NCBI GenBank assembly: GCA_002435835.1
Contig: DIVM01000011.1
Span: 2,600 to 49,760 of the forward strand
Source of the DNA: Firmicutes bacterium UBA6132
GTDB lineage: Bacteria; Bacillota_A; Clostridia; Tissierellales; Sedimentibacteraceae
Direction: 5' to 3'
Length of the DNA: 47,161 bases
Shown one piece after another: positions 16,142 through 25,262 of the stretch. Both the position numbers and the translations under genes were made by a program. Position 1 is the stretch's first letter; each line of letters begins with the position of its first letter. A model generated the notes under the pieces. It saw only the letters and a program-made list of their open reading frames with translations. It was not told the DNA's origin and ran no database searches.

Positions 16142-17425
16142 CTATTTCATCATTAGATTTGGTAACCACATTACCAAAGGTTCGCAGAATGAAACAATTA
16201 AGATAACTACAATTAATACTATAATAAATGGTATAATAGCCTTTGCTATTTTTTCAAATGGGATTTTCGTAATACCACAGGAAACGAACAAGTTAACCCC
16301 AACCGGTGGTGTAATAAATCCAACCGCTAAATTCACTATCATCATCAAACCAAAGTGCACTACTTCCATTCCTGCATATTGAGCAACCGGCAACAATATA
16401 GGTGCCAATATCATAATTGCAGCCAATGTATCCATAACCATTCCAACAAATAATAATAATATGTTTAATATAATAATTATTACTATTGGGCTTTCTGAAA
16501 TTCCGAGAATGCCATTTACAATCATATCCGGAATACGAGCAATAGTTAAAACTCTGGCAAATATTGTACCAGTACCGCAAATTATTAATACAGTACCAAC
16601 AGTTAAAGATGAACTAGTTAAAGCTTTCCAAATTTTATCGGATGTTAACTCTTTATATATGAATTTGCCAGCAATAAAACCATAAACAACCGATACAACC
16701 GCAGCTTCTGTAGGAGTAAAGAACCCTCCATAGATACCACCTAATATTATAATAGGAACAAATAAAGCCCATATACCTTCTTTAAGAGCTTCAAAGACAC
16801 GTTTAAAAGAAAATTTCAAACCATTTCCTTTAAAACCTTCTTTTTTACAAATTACATAACTTAATGTCATTAAAGCACATGCAAATACAATACCTGGTCC
16901 AAATCCGCCCATAAATAAGCTACCTATTGAAGATCCTGTTGCAACACCATAGATTACCATTGGTATACTTGGAGGAATGATAACTCCTAAACAACCGCTT
17001 GCTGCAATTAATGCAGCAGAAAATCCTTTAGAGTAACCCCTTGAAACCATTGCAGGGTACATTATTGAACCAATGGCAGCTACAGTTGCAGGAGCTGAAC
17101 CTGATATTGCGCCGAAAAATGCACAGGTAATAACTGTTACCATAGCAAATCCTCCAGTGAAATGTCCTACAAAGCTTTCTGCAACATTAACTAAGCGTTG
17201 AGAAAGTCCTCCACCTTCCATAAGAGCTCCTGAGAGCATAAAGAATGGAATTGCCATTAAAGGGAATGAGTCAGTTGAAGTAAACATATTTGTTGCAAGG
17301 AAAGACAGAGGTACAGCATCAGTGACACCAATAAAAACTAACATACTTAGACCAATAGCAATACCAATTGGTACATTTAGCACTATAAATGCTGCAAAAC
17401 TTCCAAATATAACTGCTGCATCCAT
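16142..17425 (-). CDS. dctM: TRAP transporter large permease DctM, system 2
   Basis: A 427-residue protein with about twelve membrane helices. Family marks are MAIPFFMLSGALMEGGGLSQ, SGSAPATVAAIGSIMYPAM, IIPPSIPMVIYG, TPTEAAVVSVVYG and VNLAVGFITPPVGVNLFV. It forms the translocation channel of a second Na+-driven TRAP system and is a paralogue of the DctM at 9853. It directly follows dctQ-2 and precedes kduD. Confidence 0.95.
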   Translation of the reverse strand: MDAAVIFGSFAAFIVLNVPIGIAIGLSMLVFIGVTDAVPLSFLATNMFTSTDSFPLMAIPFFMLSGALMEGGGLSQRLVNVAESFVGHFTGGFAMVTVITCAFFGAISGSAPATVAAIGSIMYPAMVSRGYSKGFSAALIAASGCLGVIIPPSIPMVIYGVATGSSIGSLFMGGFGPGIVFACALMTLSYVICKKEGFKGNGLKFSFKRVFEALKEGIWALFVPIIILGGIYGGFFTPTEAAVVSVVYGFIAGKFIYKELTSDKIWKALTSSSLTVGTVLIICGTGTIFARVLTIARIPDMIVNGILGISESPIVIIIILNILLLFVGMVMDTLAAIMILAPILLPVAQYAGMEVVHFGLMMIVNLAVGFITPPVGVNLFVSCGITKIPFEKIAKAIIPFIIVLIVVILIVSFCEPLVMWLPNLMMK

Positions 17426-17929
17426 TTAATTTTCCTCCTTAACTGTTAGAGTTTGACTTTGTTTAAATTCATTGAATAGTTTTATAGTGTCCTGGACCAA
17501 GCGTATCATAACCAACAAAAATCCGAATACATAGGATGAATAAGGTATTACCATTGGAATCTGTACCGCAGGTGAAACCTGTCCTAAATTAGCTAAATTT
17601 CTTAATAATAAAAATCCATTATAAGTAATTACCATAGCAAATATGAAAAATAGTACGTTTGAAAGAACTTTTAATATGAATCTACCCTTTTCTTTTAATA
17701 ACAGAGTTGTTATATCAACACTAATATGTGCTCTTTCTTTTACGCCATACGCACAGGCAATATAAACAAGCCATACAAAGCAATATCGTGCTATTTCTTC
17801 AGTCCAATCCAGCGGCAAACCAGTCCAACGCAATATTAACTGCAATGTAAGTATAACGGTTGCAACTGACAGCAGGACAGCACATACTATCTTTTCTATA
17901 TTATCATTAAGCCACCTAATTATGTTCAT
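17426..17929 (-). CDS. dctQ: TRAP transporter small permease DctQ, system 2
   Basis: A 167-residue membrane protein with four helices and the DctQ motif LDWTEEIARYCFVWLVYIAC, followed by the conserved GVKERAHISVD. The start was set at the ATG 17927-17929 because AAAGAGGTG stands at proper spacing; a reading frame 15 codons longer has no such site. It lies directly before dctM and after dctP. Confidence 0.9.
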   Translation of the reverse strand: MNIIRWLNDNIEKIVCAVLLSVATVILTLQLILRWTGLPLDWTEEIARYCFVWLVYIACAYGVKERAHISVDITTLLLKEKGRFILKVLSNVLFFIFAMVITYNGFLLLRNLANLGQVSPAVQIPMVIPYSSYVFGFLLVMIRLVQDTIKLFNEFKQSQTLTVKEEN

Positions 17930-18001
17930 TCTAAACACCTCTTTCAAAATATTTTCATATAAAGTCAACTCCAAGCTAACTTGGAGTTGACCATTTTATT
18001 A

Positions 18002-19072
18002 CTATCTCATTGAATCTACTTGCTCTAAGAAGTATTCCATTTCTGTAACTGGTTTTCCTTCTTTTTTGAACCAATCATAAACTGAAGCACTTGCTTCTCT
18101 AAAAGCTTCTCTTTCTTCCGGTGTTAATACTTCAATCTTAGTTCCTGCATCCACAACAATTTTCTTTGCTTGTGCTTCATACTTTATAGCTTCTTCTCTT
18201 TGGAATGTTGTTGCTTCTGCAGCTGCCTTGTCAATTAAAGCCTTTTCTTTTTCACCAAGACTTTGATACCATTTTTCATTAATTAAGAATCCTGTAAAGT
18301 CAAACACGTGTCCTAATTCTGTCATATATGGCTGAATTTCATAGAACTTGTTTGTCGCAGTAATAGCATAAGGGTTGTCTTGTCCATCTATAGTCTTTTG
18401 CTGTAATGCTGTATAAAGTTCTCCGAAAGCCATTGGCATCGGGTTAGCACCCATTGCTGTAAATAAATTTAAATATAAAGGATTTTCCATAACCCTAATT
18501 TTTAATCCATTCAAATCTGCAGGAGTTCTTACAGGATGATTTGCATTTGTCAACTGACGAATTCCATTTTCCCAGAAGCTTATTACTCTAACACCAGTAA
18601 TTTCTGCTACATTATCTGACATTTGCTTTCCGAGCTCACTGTCTACTACCTTAAATGCATGCTCTCTGCTGTCAAATAAAAATGGTAATGCCAATAATGA
18701 AAACTCACCTGTCCAGCTTGAGAATGGAGCTATTGTTGTCTCTCCCATTTGAATGTTTCCTAATTGAACAGCTTCTACCATTTCACGTCCTGTTCCAAGC
18801 TGTGCATTTGGATATACCTCGACTTGCATAGATCCGCCTGATTCTTTTTCAACAATTTCTTCAAATAAATATTGTGCCTTTGTTATAGGATGTTCATCTG
18901 GAACTGTTCCGCCTATTTTAATAGTCATTTTGGCATATTCTGATGATGTTGATTCTGTACCTTGACTGCTACTTGGAGCTTCGTTTCCTCCACAAGCTGT
19001 TAAAAATGTTGACATTGATAATATCATCGTTAATGCTAACAATAAAGAAATTCTTTTTTTAAAGTTTTTCAT
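18002..19072 (-). CDS. dctP: TRAP transporter solute-binding lipoprotein DctP, system 2
   Basis: A 356-residue binding lipoprotein: signal helix, lipobox FLTAC with Cys27, then a Ser/Glu-rich linker. The DctP fold shows in GGTVPDEHPITKAQYLFEE, the ligand-binding Arg in LNGLKIRVMENPL and DGQDNPYAIT with the conserved Asn. This is a full-length member of the family, clearly distinct from system 1. Location between a GldA-type dehydrogenase and dctQM with kduD makes a sugar acid the most likely ligand. Confidence 0.94.
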   Translation of the reverse strand: MKNFKKRISLLLALTMILSMSTFLTACGGNEAPSSSQGTESTSSEYAKMTIKIGGTVPDEHPITKAQYLFEEIVEKESGGSMQVEVYPNAQLGTGREMVEAVQLGNIQMGETTIAPFSSWTGEFSLLALPFLFDSREHAFKVVDSELGKQMSDNVAEITGVRVISFWENGIRQLTNANHPVRTPADLNGLKIRVMENPLYLNLFTAMGANPMPMAFGELYTALQQKTIDGQDNPYAITATNKFYEIQPYMTELGHVFDFTGFLINEKWYQSLGEKEKALIDKAAAEATTFQREEAIKYEAQAKKIVVDAGTKIEVLTPEEREAFREASASVYDWFKKEGKPVTEMEYFLEQVDSMR

Positions 19073-19086
19073 ACTTTCCTCCTGAA

Positions 19087-20187
19087 TTAATTATTAAATA
19101 ATTTATTTATTCTTTTAAGTGATTTATAAATCACTTCTGGAGTTACTGTAAATGGCATTTTATGAGCATTAGGTCCTGAATTGCATGTAGCCGTTGCAAT
19201 ATCCATCAATAATTGATCATTTTGATTCACAACACCTAAATCCTTCGTGGTAAGGGGCAAACCTACTGATTTATAGAAATCTACTACTTCTATCCATTCT
19301 GCATCATTCCAATTTTTGCTTTCCAAGTACTCTGTAACTAATTGAACAATTGTACCAAAAGCTACACCTTCTCCATGCATAACAGGAAATGGCTTTAAAA
19401 CTGCAGTCATGCCATTATATATTGCATGAGCAATTGCACATCCATTATTTTCAAAACCTACACCACTTAAATAAATATTTGCTTCAACAATTTTTTCAAG
19501 TGATTCTGACCATACTTTCTTTTCAACCGATTCTTTTGCTTCGGCACCATGCTTTAATAATATGTCATTACATAGTTTAGCTAAAGCATATGCTGCTTCT
19601 GTATGCTTACCACCAGTATAATTTGTTGTCCCTGATTGATGACAAGCTCTTGCCTCATAGTAAGTTGCAAATGCATCACCCATACCCGCAATAAGCAATC
19701 TTACCGGTGCATTAGCAATTATCATTGTATCTACTATTACCACATCAGGATTTCTCTTCATACGGGAAGAAACCAAAAAAGTTCCATCCTCATCATAAAT
19801 TATTGAAGCTGCACTGCAAGGTGCATCAGATGCTGCTGAAGTAGGTATAATCACAAGAGGCAAGTTACATAAATTCGAAACTAGTTTTGATGTATCTATA
19901 ACTTTACCGCCACCTACTCCTATTATCCCATCAATTTTTTTACTTTGTACTAAATTAGCAATTCTATTGGCCTCTGATTCAGTAGATTCATTGTTGAAGA
20001 GAATAAATTCGTATTCTCCATCAGTGTATAAAAAACCTTTTCCAATCTTATCATTAATCAATTCAAATACTTCTTGATTAATAATTATTGTAAAATGTTT
20101 ACCAATAAATTTAATGTAAGTAAATAAATTCTCTACTATATCTTTACCTTGATAGTATTTGCCCGGTGTTACTAAACTTGTGTACAT
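19087..20187 (-). CDS. GldA-type iron/zinc-dependent dehydrogenase
   Basis: A 366-residue member of the glycerol dehydrogenase branch of group III alcohol dehydrogenases. NAD binds at GIIGVGGGKVIDTSK-like residues (DGIIGVGGGKVIDTSKLV), followed by IPTSAASDAPCSAASIIY. Metal ligands are the Asp in AGMGDAFATYYEA, His in AIAHAIYNG and His in VMHGEG. Family enzymes oxidise glycerol, but relatives act on other hydroxyl substrates. As first gene of a TRAP/KduD operon under a perfect sigma-54 promoter (20230-20244), it more likely oxidises or reduces a sugar acid or its breakdown product. The ATG follows AAAGGAGG. Confidence 0.88.
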   Translation of the reverse strand: MYTSLVTPGKYYQGKDIVENLFTYIKFIGKHFTIIINQEVFELINDKIGKGFLYTDGEYEFILFNNESTESEANRIANLVQSKKIDGIIGVGGGKVIDTSKLVSNLCNLPLVIIPTSAASDAPCSAASIIYDEDGTFLVSSRMKRNPDVVIVDTMIIANAPVRLLIAGMGDAFATYYEARACHQSGTTNYTGGKHTEAAYALAKLCNDILLKHGAEAKESVEKKVWSESLEKIVEANIYLSGVGFENNGCAIAHAIYNGMTAVLKPFPVMHGEGVAFGTIVQLVTEYLESKNWNDAEWIEVVDFYKSVGLPLTTKDLGVVNQNDQLLMDIATATCNSGPNAHKMPFTVTPEVIYKSLKRINKLFNN

Positions 20188-20229
20188 CTTACCTCCTTTA
20201 TTTATGTTTTAAATCTACACTTCTATAAT

Positions 20230-20244
20230 GCAAACGATGTGCCA
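20230..20244 (-). promoter_or_regulatory. Sigma-54 promoter of the gldA-TRAP2-kduD operon
   Basis: On the minus strand, TGGCAC-N5-TTGC, a perfect consensus with 12-bp GG-to-GC spacing, 42 bp before the start codon. Dyad C lies 102 bp upstream. Confidence 0.92.
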
Positions 20245-20345
20245 TTATTCAGATTTTTTAATATAAATTTTATATTTATAAATGTTCAAATATTAACGAG
20301 AAACAAACTAACTAAATATTGAAATAAAAGCAATTGAACTTTTTA

Positions 20346-20381
20346 TGATGCATCACTACTTCACTATGCTTTATTGCATCA
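20346..20381. promoter_or_regulatory. Enhancer-like dyad C
   Basis: TGATGCA and TGCATCA separated by 22 bp, the same as dyad B, with the inner element CACTATGCT matching CATTATGCT of dyad B. Confidence 0.8.
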
Positions 20382-20552
20382 ATTGATTAATTAAATTATG
20401 TTTTTAATTTACTATTTTTTTACAAGAATATTAAAACTTAAATAGCCATCAAGTTATATTATTTTTCAACATCCAGAATCTAAGACTCTGTTATTTTTAT
20501 GTTATCCTATTCAATTTTCTTACTAATGTTGGATTAATCACCAGGTTAATTA

Positions 20553-20846
20553 TTACTCTTTTATTTGCGTTATTGTTTTTTCTAATTCTTTTTTACTTTC
20601 TATATTAACTTGTCTTGCAATCATTGCCCTTTGAGCTTGTGGCGATCCTACACCATGCATTGATTCTGTTCTGTACCCTACCGCTGCAGTAACCAATGAT
20701 AGATTCTCTACAAGTCTTAATACTCTTAATCTGTTTTCAACAGAAACACCATCTACTCCTTGGAAATATTTATTAATATATTCTCCTAACTTTGGATCAA
20801 ATCTATTAATTTTATTTCCTGTAAAGCTAATATAAATATAAATCAA
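20553..20846 (-). pseudogene. C-terminal fragment of a 4-hydroxybutyryl-CoA dehydratase (AbfD-like)
   Basis: A 97-codon frame whose residues ESMHGVGSPQAQRAMIARQ, preceded by VENRLRVLRLVENLSLVTAA, match the C-terminal end of AbfD-type 4-hydroxybutyryl-CoA dehydratase/vinylacetyl-CoA isomerase (normally about 480-500 residues). The FAD- and [4Fe-4S]-binding N-terminal four fifths are absent. The frame is bounded by a stop two codons before its first possible start (TTG at 20846), and no ribosome binding site is visible. It lies at the 3' end of the dehydratase/CoA-transferase operon and on the same strand, so it may be what remains of the last gene of that operon after a deletion. Confidence 0.8.
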
Positions 20847-20972
20847 ACTTTAATTTTAATTGTGATTAATAAATAGATTTTAATGTTAAATTAATTACTG
20901 TTCTATTAAAACTCTTCGATTTATAAATTACAACTCAAAGAATATAAAAGTTAAATTCTATTTCTATATCAA

Positions 20973-21902
20973 TTATAGTGAAATAAAGTAATCTACAACA
21001 TTCTTAGCAGCTATTATACTAACATTATTTATGGCTTCATGAGAATACATGCCCATATGTGGAGTAATAGTTACTTGTGATAAGACAGCTAATCTATTGT
21101 CATCTTGAATTGGCTCTTGTTCTAATACATCTAAACCAGCACCTGCTATGTGTCCTTCTTGAAGACTTTTAATTAAAGCTTCTTCATTAATTATGCCACC
21201 TCTTGAAGTATTAATTATAAAGCTGCCTCTTTTCATTTGTTTAAGCTCATCATCACCAATTAAATTTCTTGTATCATTATTTAAAGGGGTATGTACTGTT
21301 AAAAAGTCTGCCATTTTTAAAGCATCTAAAAAAGATACTAATTTAACATTACTTTTAAATTCATCAGGCAATTCTTTTACAAATGGGTCATATACGAAAA
21401 CATTCATTGAAAATCCGTTAGCCCTTCTGGCTACATTTTTTCCAATTTCTCCAAACCCTATTATTGAAATATTTTTACCATAAACATCTACACCTATAAT
21501 TTTTGACCAATTTCCATTCTTAACATTATTTGAAGCATAAGATGTTTTTCTAGCCACATCTAAAATTAATGAAAATGTCAAATCAGCAACAGCATTTGAA
21601 TTTACAGCAGGCACATTAGTTACTTTAATTCCATATTTATTTGTTATGTTACAGTCTATATTATCTAGTCCAGCTCCATGCTTACTTACTATTTTAAGAT
21701 TTGGTGCTTTTTTAATAGCCTCTTCAGTCAACTTGTGCGCGCCAATTATTAGTGCATTACAAGTACTTAAACGCTGTTGAAATTCTAATTCGTCAAATTC
21801 ACCATTATAAAATTCAACTTCAAATCCTGCATCAGTTAATACTTTTAATGGTTCATCACTTACCTGTCCAAATGATCTTGAAGTTATTAATATTTTTTTC
21901 AT
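20973..21902 (-). CDS. D-2-hydroxyacid dehydrogenase (SerA-like), copy 1
   Basis: A 309-residue NAD-dependent D-isomer-specific 2-hydroxyacid dehydrogenase. The nucleotide-binding motif GFGEIG is at 149-154, with an Asp after the second strand (YDPF). The catalytic triad is Arg234 (TSRGG), Glu263 (EQEP) and His282 (TPHMGMYS). It lacks the C-terminal ACT domain of classical SerA. It interconverts a 2-oxoacid and a D-2-hydroxyacid. As the last intact gene of the operon that also encodes a 2-hydroxyacyl-CoA dehydratase and CoA-transferase, it is well placed to make the D-2-hydroxyacid that is activated and dehydrated. Phosphoglycerate or glyoxylate as substrate cannot be excluded. Confidence 0.9.
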   Translation of the reverse strand: MKKILITSRSFGQVSDEPLKVLTDAGFEVEFYNGEFDELEFQQRLSTCNALIIGAHKLTEEAIKKAPNLKIVSKHGAGLDNIDCNITNKYGIKVTNVPAVNSNAVADLTFSLILDVARKTSYASNNVKNGNWSKIIGVDVYGKNISIIGFGEIGKNVARRANGFSMNVFVYDPFVKELPDEFKSNVKLVSFLDALKMADFLTVHTPLNNDTRNLIGDDELKQMKRGSFIINTSRGGIINEEALIKSLQEGHIAGAGLDVLEQEPIQDDNRLAVLSQVTITPHMGMYSHEAINNVSIIAAKNVVDYFISL

Positions 21903-21928
21903 TTTACCACCTTGTATATTTAAGACTT

Positions 21929-22930
21929 TTAACTATTAATAATGGTTATAAGGCCTTCAAATGCACAGTTATAATTATCTCTGTTTAAAGCCAAAACTTC
22001 AATTGATAATTCAGGAAGAAATTCTTTAATAGCTTCCTTATATGTCAGCAGCATATTTTCGTCACCATATACAGCAATACGCTTTATATCTTTCCATTCA
22101 GTATTCATATTTAACTTTAATGATTCTACCACAGAGCCATTTATAACTGCATTTAAACATTCCCTTCTAAATTTGTTATCTCCTACATCAAATATCTTCA
22201 TGGCATGAACAATGTATAAAGCTCTTGCCAGTCCGTATTTTTTCAAATTGCGACACCCCATGGCTACAGCATTTGAATTAAAGTCTAAAGCTATATCAGA
22301 ATTATTATCTAATTCAGTAGAACTTGATAAAATTGTTGAAGTGGTTACTGCATGAAAAAGTTCTCCTGAAAAAGTTGAATAAATATCTAATATTGTTTCT
22401 CCCTCTAACATAAGCGTATGGGTATGAGAGCCAGGTATAATTACGATGTATTTTGAAGATTTCCATAGCTCTGGTATATGATTTAAAATTCCCATTACTT
22501 CGATTTCTTCACCGCGAACATTATTAATATTTTCAATATTCTCAAATGTACCTGTACTTTTGGTAGTTTTTAATCCTAATATTAAGTTTATATCTCTGTT
22601 AAATTTATTATCCTCATAATGAACATGAATAGATTCTTTCATCTTCCATTTATCAATTGGTGTGACAGCATGAGGAACTTCTTTTAATCCAAAAGGACTC
22701 GTTATCATTCCAGATGCATAAATTTTGCAGATATCCTTGTCTTCTAAATTATGATTAATTAGTAAAGTGTCATAAATAATTTTCATTCCGTTTATTAGTA
22801 CTGATTTATCATTTTGAATTGAAACATCTTTTGAACCAATATCTTTTTTATGAATTTCAATTATTTTTCCATCTTTTATTAAATAACCTCTTGTTTTACT
22901 TGTGCCACAGTCAAAATAAAAAATATACAT
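21929..22930 (-). CDS. DgoK-like 2-keto-3-deoxygalactonate kinase
   Basis: A 333-residue protein whose N-terminus (YFDCGTSKTRGYLI) is a phosphate-1 motif of the ASKHA fold in the DgoK variant (in which D-x-GT-x-x-x-R is typical). A later part has IVIIPGSHTHTLMLEG and IYSTFSGELFHAV, both like DgoK. The family phosphorylates 2-keto-3-deoxygalactonate with ATP for later aldol cleavage. The start overlaps the stop of the aldolase gene upstream (TAATG), so the kinase and aldolase are coupled. Kinase plus aldolase is the standard tail of a sugar-acid pathway. The exact substrate stereochemistry is not visible. Confidence 0.82.
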   Translation of the reverse strand: MYIFYFDCGTSKTRGYLIKDGKIIEIHKKDIGSKDVSIQNDKSVLINGMKIIYDTLLINHNLEDKDICKIYASGMITSPFGLKEVPHAVTPIDKWKMKESIHVHYEDNKFNRDINLILGLKTTKSTGTFENIENINNVRGEEIEVMGILNHIPELWKSSKYIVIIPGSHTHTLMLEGETILDIYSTFSGELFHAVTTSTILSSSTELDNNSDIALDFNSNAVAMGCRNLKKYGLARALYIVHAMKIFDVGDNKFRRECLNAVINGSVVESLKLNMNTEWKDIKRIAVYGDENMLLTYKEAIKEFLPELSIEVLALNRDNYNCAFEGLITIINS

Positions 22931-23844
22931 TACTCTGCCTCCAAATTTTCAATTTGTAACAAAGCCTCATCTATATATTTTGAAATTACTGATATTTTTT
23001 CTATTTTATCATCATAAGATACTGTTAGTGGCAGTCTTGTATAACCAGGGTCAAATCCTCTCGCTTTTAATGATATATGAGAAGATGCTACACTATTTCC
23101 TACTTTAATTTTAGAAGTTAATTCATTGCAAATTTGATATGCCTTAATTGCTTTTTTAGTGTCTGTAAATGAATGCTTGTATAAAGCTACAACTATTTCA
23201 GGCAAATAATTGCACATTCCTGCTATCATTGTATCAACACCAAGCTTTTGAAATGCAAGCCAACCTGTAGTTGTTCCAGAAATATATTTTAAATTCTTAT
23301 TATTGATTTGGTTATTGTTATATATAGAAGTAACTAATTCAATATTAATTGCACTGTCCTTTAGTCCTTCTATACCAACTTCTTCTAACCTTTTCACAAG
23401 TTTATATGAAACAGGTATGCCAGTCAAATCGGGATTGTTATAAGCATAAACAGGGATATTAACAGCACTTGCAAGTGCTTTATAATAATTTAAAATTTCA
23501 TCTTCAGTATATTTATAATTATAAGGTCCTATTGCACTAACTGCATCTGCACCAATTTCTTCTGCAGTTTTAGTTAGATATACAGAAGAAATTGTATCAG
23601 GACAACCAGTATGAGCTATTACAAACGTCTTGGGATGATTTTGTGATACTTCTTTTGCAATCTTAAACATGGCTATTCGTTCATCCAATTTCATTAAATA
23701 ACCTGACCCATATGTCCCAGTTACAAAAAGTCCATGCACTCCCTTGCTCAATATCCAATCCATATGCCATTTACACTTATCTTCATCAATATTGCCTTCT
23801 TTAGTAAAAAAGGTTAAATTTGGAGCAATTATTCCTTTTATCAA
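22930..23844 (-). CDS. DapA/NanA-family aldolase or dehydratase
   Basis: A 304-residue class I aldolase of the DHDPS superfamily. The Schiff-base Lys is K162 in EGLKDSA, the catalytic Tyr is Y135 in YAYNNP, and the G-T-Y-G-S loop (residues 43-47) replaces the usual GTTGE that binds the oxoacid carboxylate. The family includes 2-keto-3-deoxygluconate aldolase, keto-deoxyglucarate dehydratase and N-acetylneuraminate lyase. The coupled DgoK-type kinase makes a keto-deoxy sugar acid (or its phosphate) the likely substrate, giving pyruvate and an aldehyde. The GTYGS variant points to a subfamily other than DapA itself. Confidence 0.88.
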   Translation of the reverse strand: MIKGIIAPNLTFFTKEGNIDEDKCKWHMDWILSKGVHGLFVTGTYGSGYLMKLDERIAMFKIAKEVSQNHPKTFVIAHTGCPDTISSVYLTKTAEEIGADAVSAIGPYNYKYTEDEILNYYKALASAVNIPVYAYNNPDLTGIPVSYKLVKRLEEVGIEGLKDSAINIELVTSIYNNNQINNKNLKYISGTTTGWLAFQKLGVDTMIAGMCNYLPEIVVALYKHSFTDTKKAIKAYQICNELTSKIKVGNSVASSHISLKARGFDPGYTRLPLTVSYDDKIEKISVISKYIDEALLQIENLEAE

Positions 23845-23917
23845 ATTATCTCACCTTCCTTTTTACAATATTAAGTATAAGCAATAGGTTAAATCTATTG
23901 CCTATACTTAAATTAAA

Positions 23918-25222
23918 TTATTCACCAATACTTCTGTAATAGTTTAAGAATTCTTCTTCTAATTGAGCTCTAAATTGAGGAGCTGCTATATTAATTAAAA
24001 GTCTTGCCCTTTCTCTAATTGGCTTTCCAAAAAGATGTGCAACACCATACTCTGTAACAACATAATGTACATCTTGTCTTGTAGTAGTTACAGGTGTACC
24101 TACTTTTAAAACTGAAACTATTCTTGAAACCGTTCCATTTTTTGCTGTTGCAGGAAGTGCAATGATTGGTCTTCCATTCTTAGATTGCTCCGCTCCACGA
24201 AGGAAATCTAATTGACCGCCAACACCGCTAAATGTTTTATGTCCTATAGAATCTGCAACAACCTGACCCATTAAATCTACTTCTATTGCTGAATTAATTG
24301 CAACCATATTGTCATTTTGAGCAATAACTGCTACGTCATTTGTATAATCAACAGGTTTAAGGCAAATCATTTTATTTTTGTCAACAAAATCGTATACTGC
24401 TCTAGTTCCTTGTATAAATGTTGCAATAATTTTTCCTTTATTAATAGTTTTCTTAGAACCATTAACAACACCTGATTCAACAAGCGGAATAAGATTATCT
24501 GAAAACACTTCAGAATGTATACCCAAATCTTTTTTGTCAGTTAAAAACTTTAATATTGCATTTGGTATTTTACCTTGTCCCATTTGGAGTGTATCGCCAT
24601 CATTTATAAGACTTGCAATATTGCATCCAATTTTTTCAGAAATCGGGTCACTTTCAATTAACGGAATTTCATATAAATCATCATCAAATTCAACAAAATG
24701 ATCTATTTCTGATACATGAATTAATGTATCGCCGCAAATATATGGAACCTTACTGTTAACTTGAGCAATAGTTACACGAGCTTTTTCAATTGCTACTCTT
24801 GTTTGATCGCAAGATGTACCCATATTTACATAGCCATTTTCATCCGGTGGTGTACAACTAATCAAAGCAACATCACATTTTATAAGACCATCACGAATAG
24901 CTCTTGGTTGTGCATAGAAGTGTATTGGAACAAATTCACCCTGTCCGTTTTGAATACACTTTCTGTTATTTTTCCCTATAAAAAAGCTTACATTAGTAAA
25001 ATGACCAGCATATTCTGGTTGTGCATATGGTGCATCTCCTATATTAAGACCCTGCCAAATTTCAACTCCCTCTAACTCATCTTTTCTTGCCATTAAAGCA
25101 TTTATAAGATGTTTTGGTTCAGCTGCAGCATGTCCTGGAACTACTCCATCACCTGATTTTACTGCTTTTAATGCTTCTTTTGCTGTAGTTACTCTTGATT
25201 GATATATCTGTTTCCAATCCAT
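23918..25222 (-). CDS. Acetyl-CoA hydrolase/CoA-transferase family (4-hydroxybutyrate CoA-transferase type)
   Basis: A 434-residue family I CoA-transferase of the AbfT/Cat2/Ach type. The catalytic glutamate is Glu238 in LGIHSEVFSDN, the position reported for 4-hydroxybutyrate CoA-transferase. The N-terminal region has VVPGHAAAEPKHL, and the CoA-binding loop is GVGGQLDFLRGA. It transfers CoA from acetyl- or butyryl-CoA to a carboxylic acid without spending ATP. The dehydratase genes sit just upstream and the pathway needs a CoA-activated 2-hydroxyacid, so that is the likely acceptor. The AbfD-like fragment further downstream could also hint at 4-hydroxybutyrate use in the past. Confidence 0.9.
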   Translation of the reverse strand: MDWKQIYQSRVTTAKEALKAVKSGDGVVPGHAAAEPKHLINALMARKDELEGVEIWQGLNIGDAPYAQPEYAGHFTNVSFFIGKNNRKCIQNGQGEFVPIHFYAQPRAIRDGLIKCDVALISCTPPDENGYVNMGTSCDQTRVAIEKARVTIAQVNSKVPYICGDTLIHVSEIDHFVEFDDDLYEIPLIESDPISEKIGCNIASLINDGDTLQMGQGKIPNAILKFLTDKKDLGIHSEVFSDNLIPLVESGVVNGSKKTINKGKIIATFIQGTRAVYDFVDKNKMICLKPVDYTNDVAVIAQNDNMVAINSAIEVDLMGQVVADSIGHKTFSGVGGQLDFLRGAEQSKNGRPIIALPATAKNGTVSRIVSVLKVGTPVTTTRQDVHYVVTEYGVAHLFGKPIRERARLLINIAAPQFRAQLEEEFLNYYRSIGE

Positions 25223-25262
25223 ATTAATATCTCCTTTAAGTTAAATATATGTTTTATTAAAG

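Larger units (their letters stand above)
20188..20552. other. Regulatory gap upstream of the gldA-TRAP2-kduD operon
   Basis: Holds the sigma-54 promoter (20230-20244) and dyad C (20346-20381), listed separately. The rest (20382-20552) is AT-rich tail downstream of the truncated dehydratase fragment; no gene seen. Confidence 0.7.

Noticed and set aside
16293..16580. 95-codon minus-strand frame within dctM-2
   Set aside because: It overlaps dctM in another frame and its Tyr/Cys/Ile-rich translation is typical of an out-of-frame reading of a membrane protein gene.
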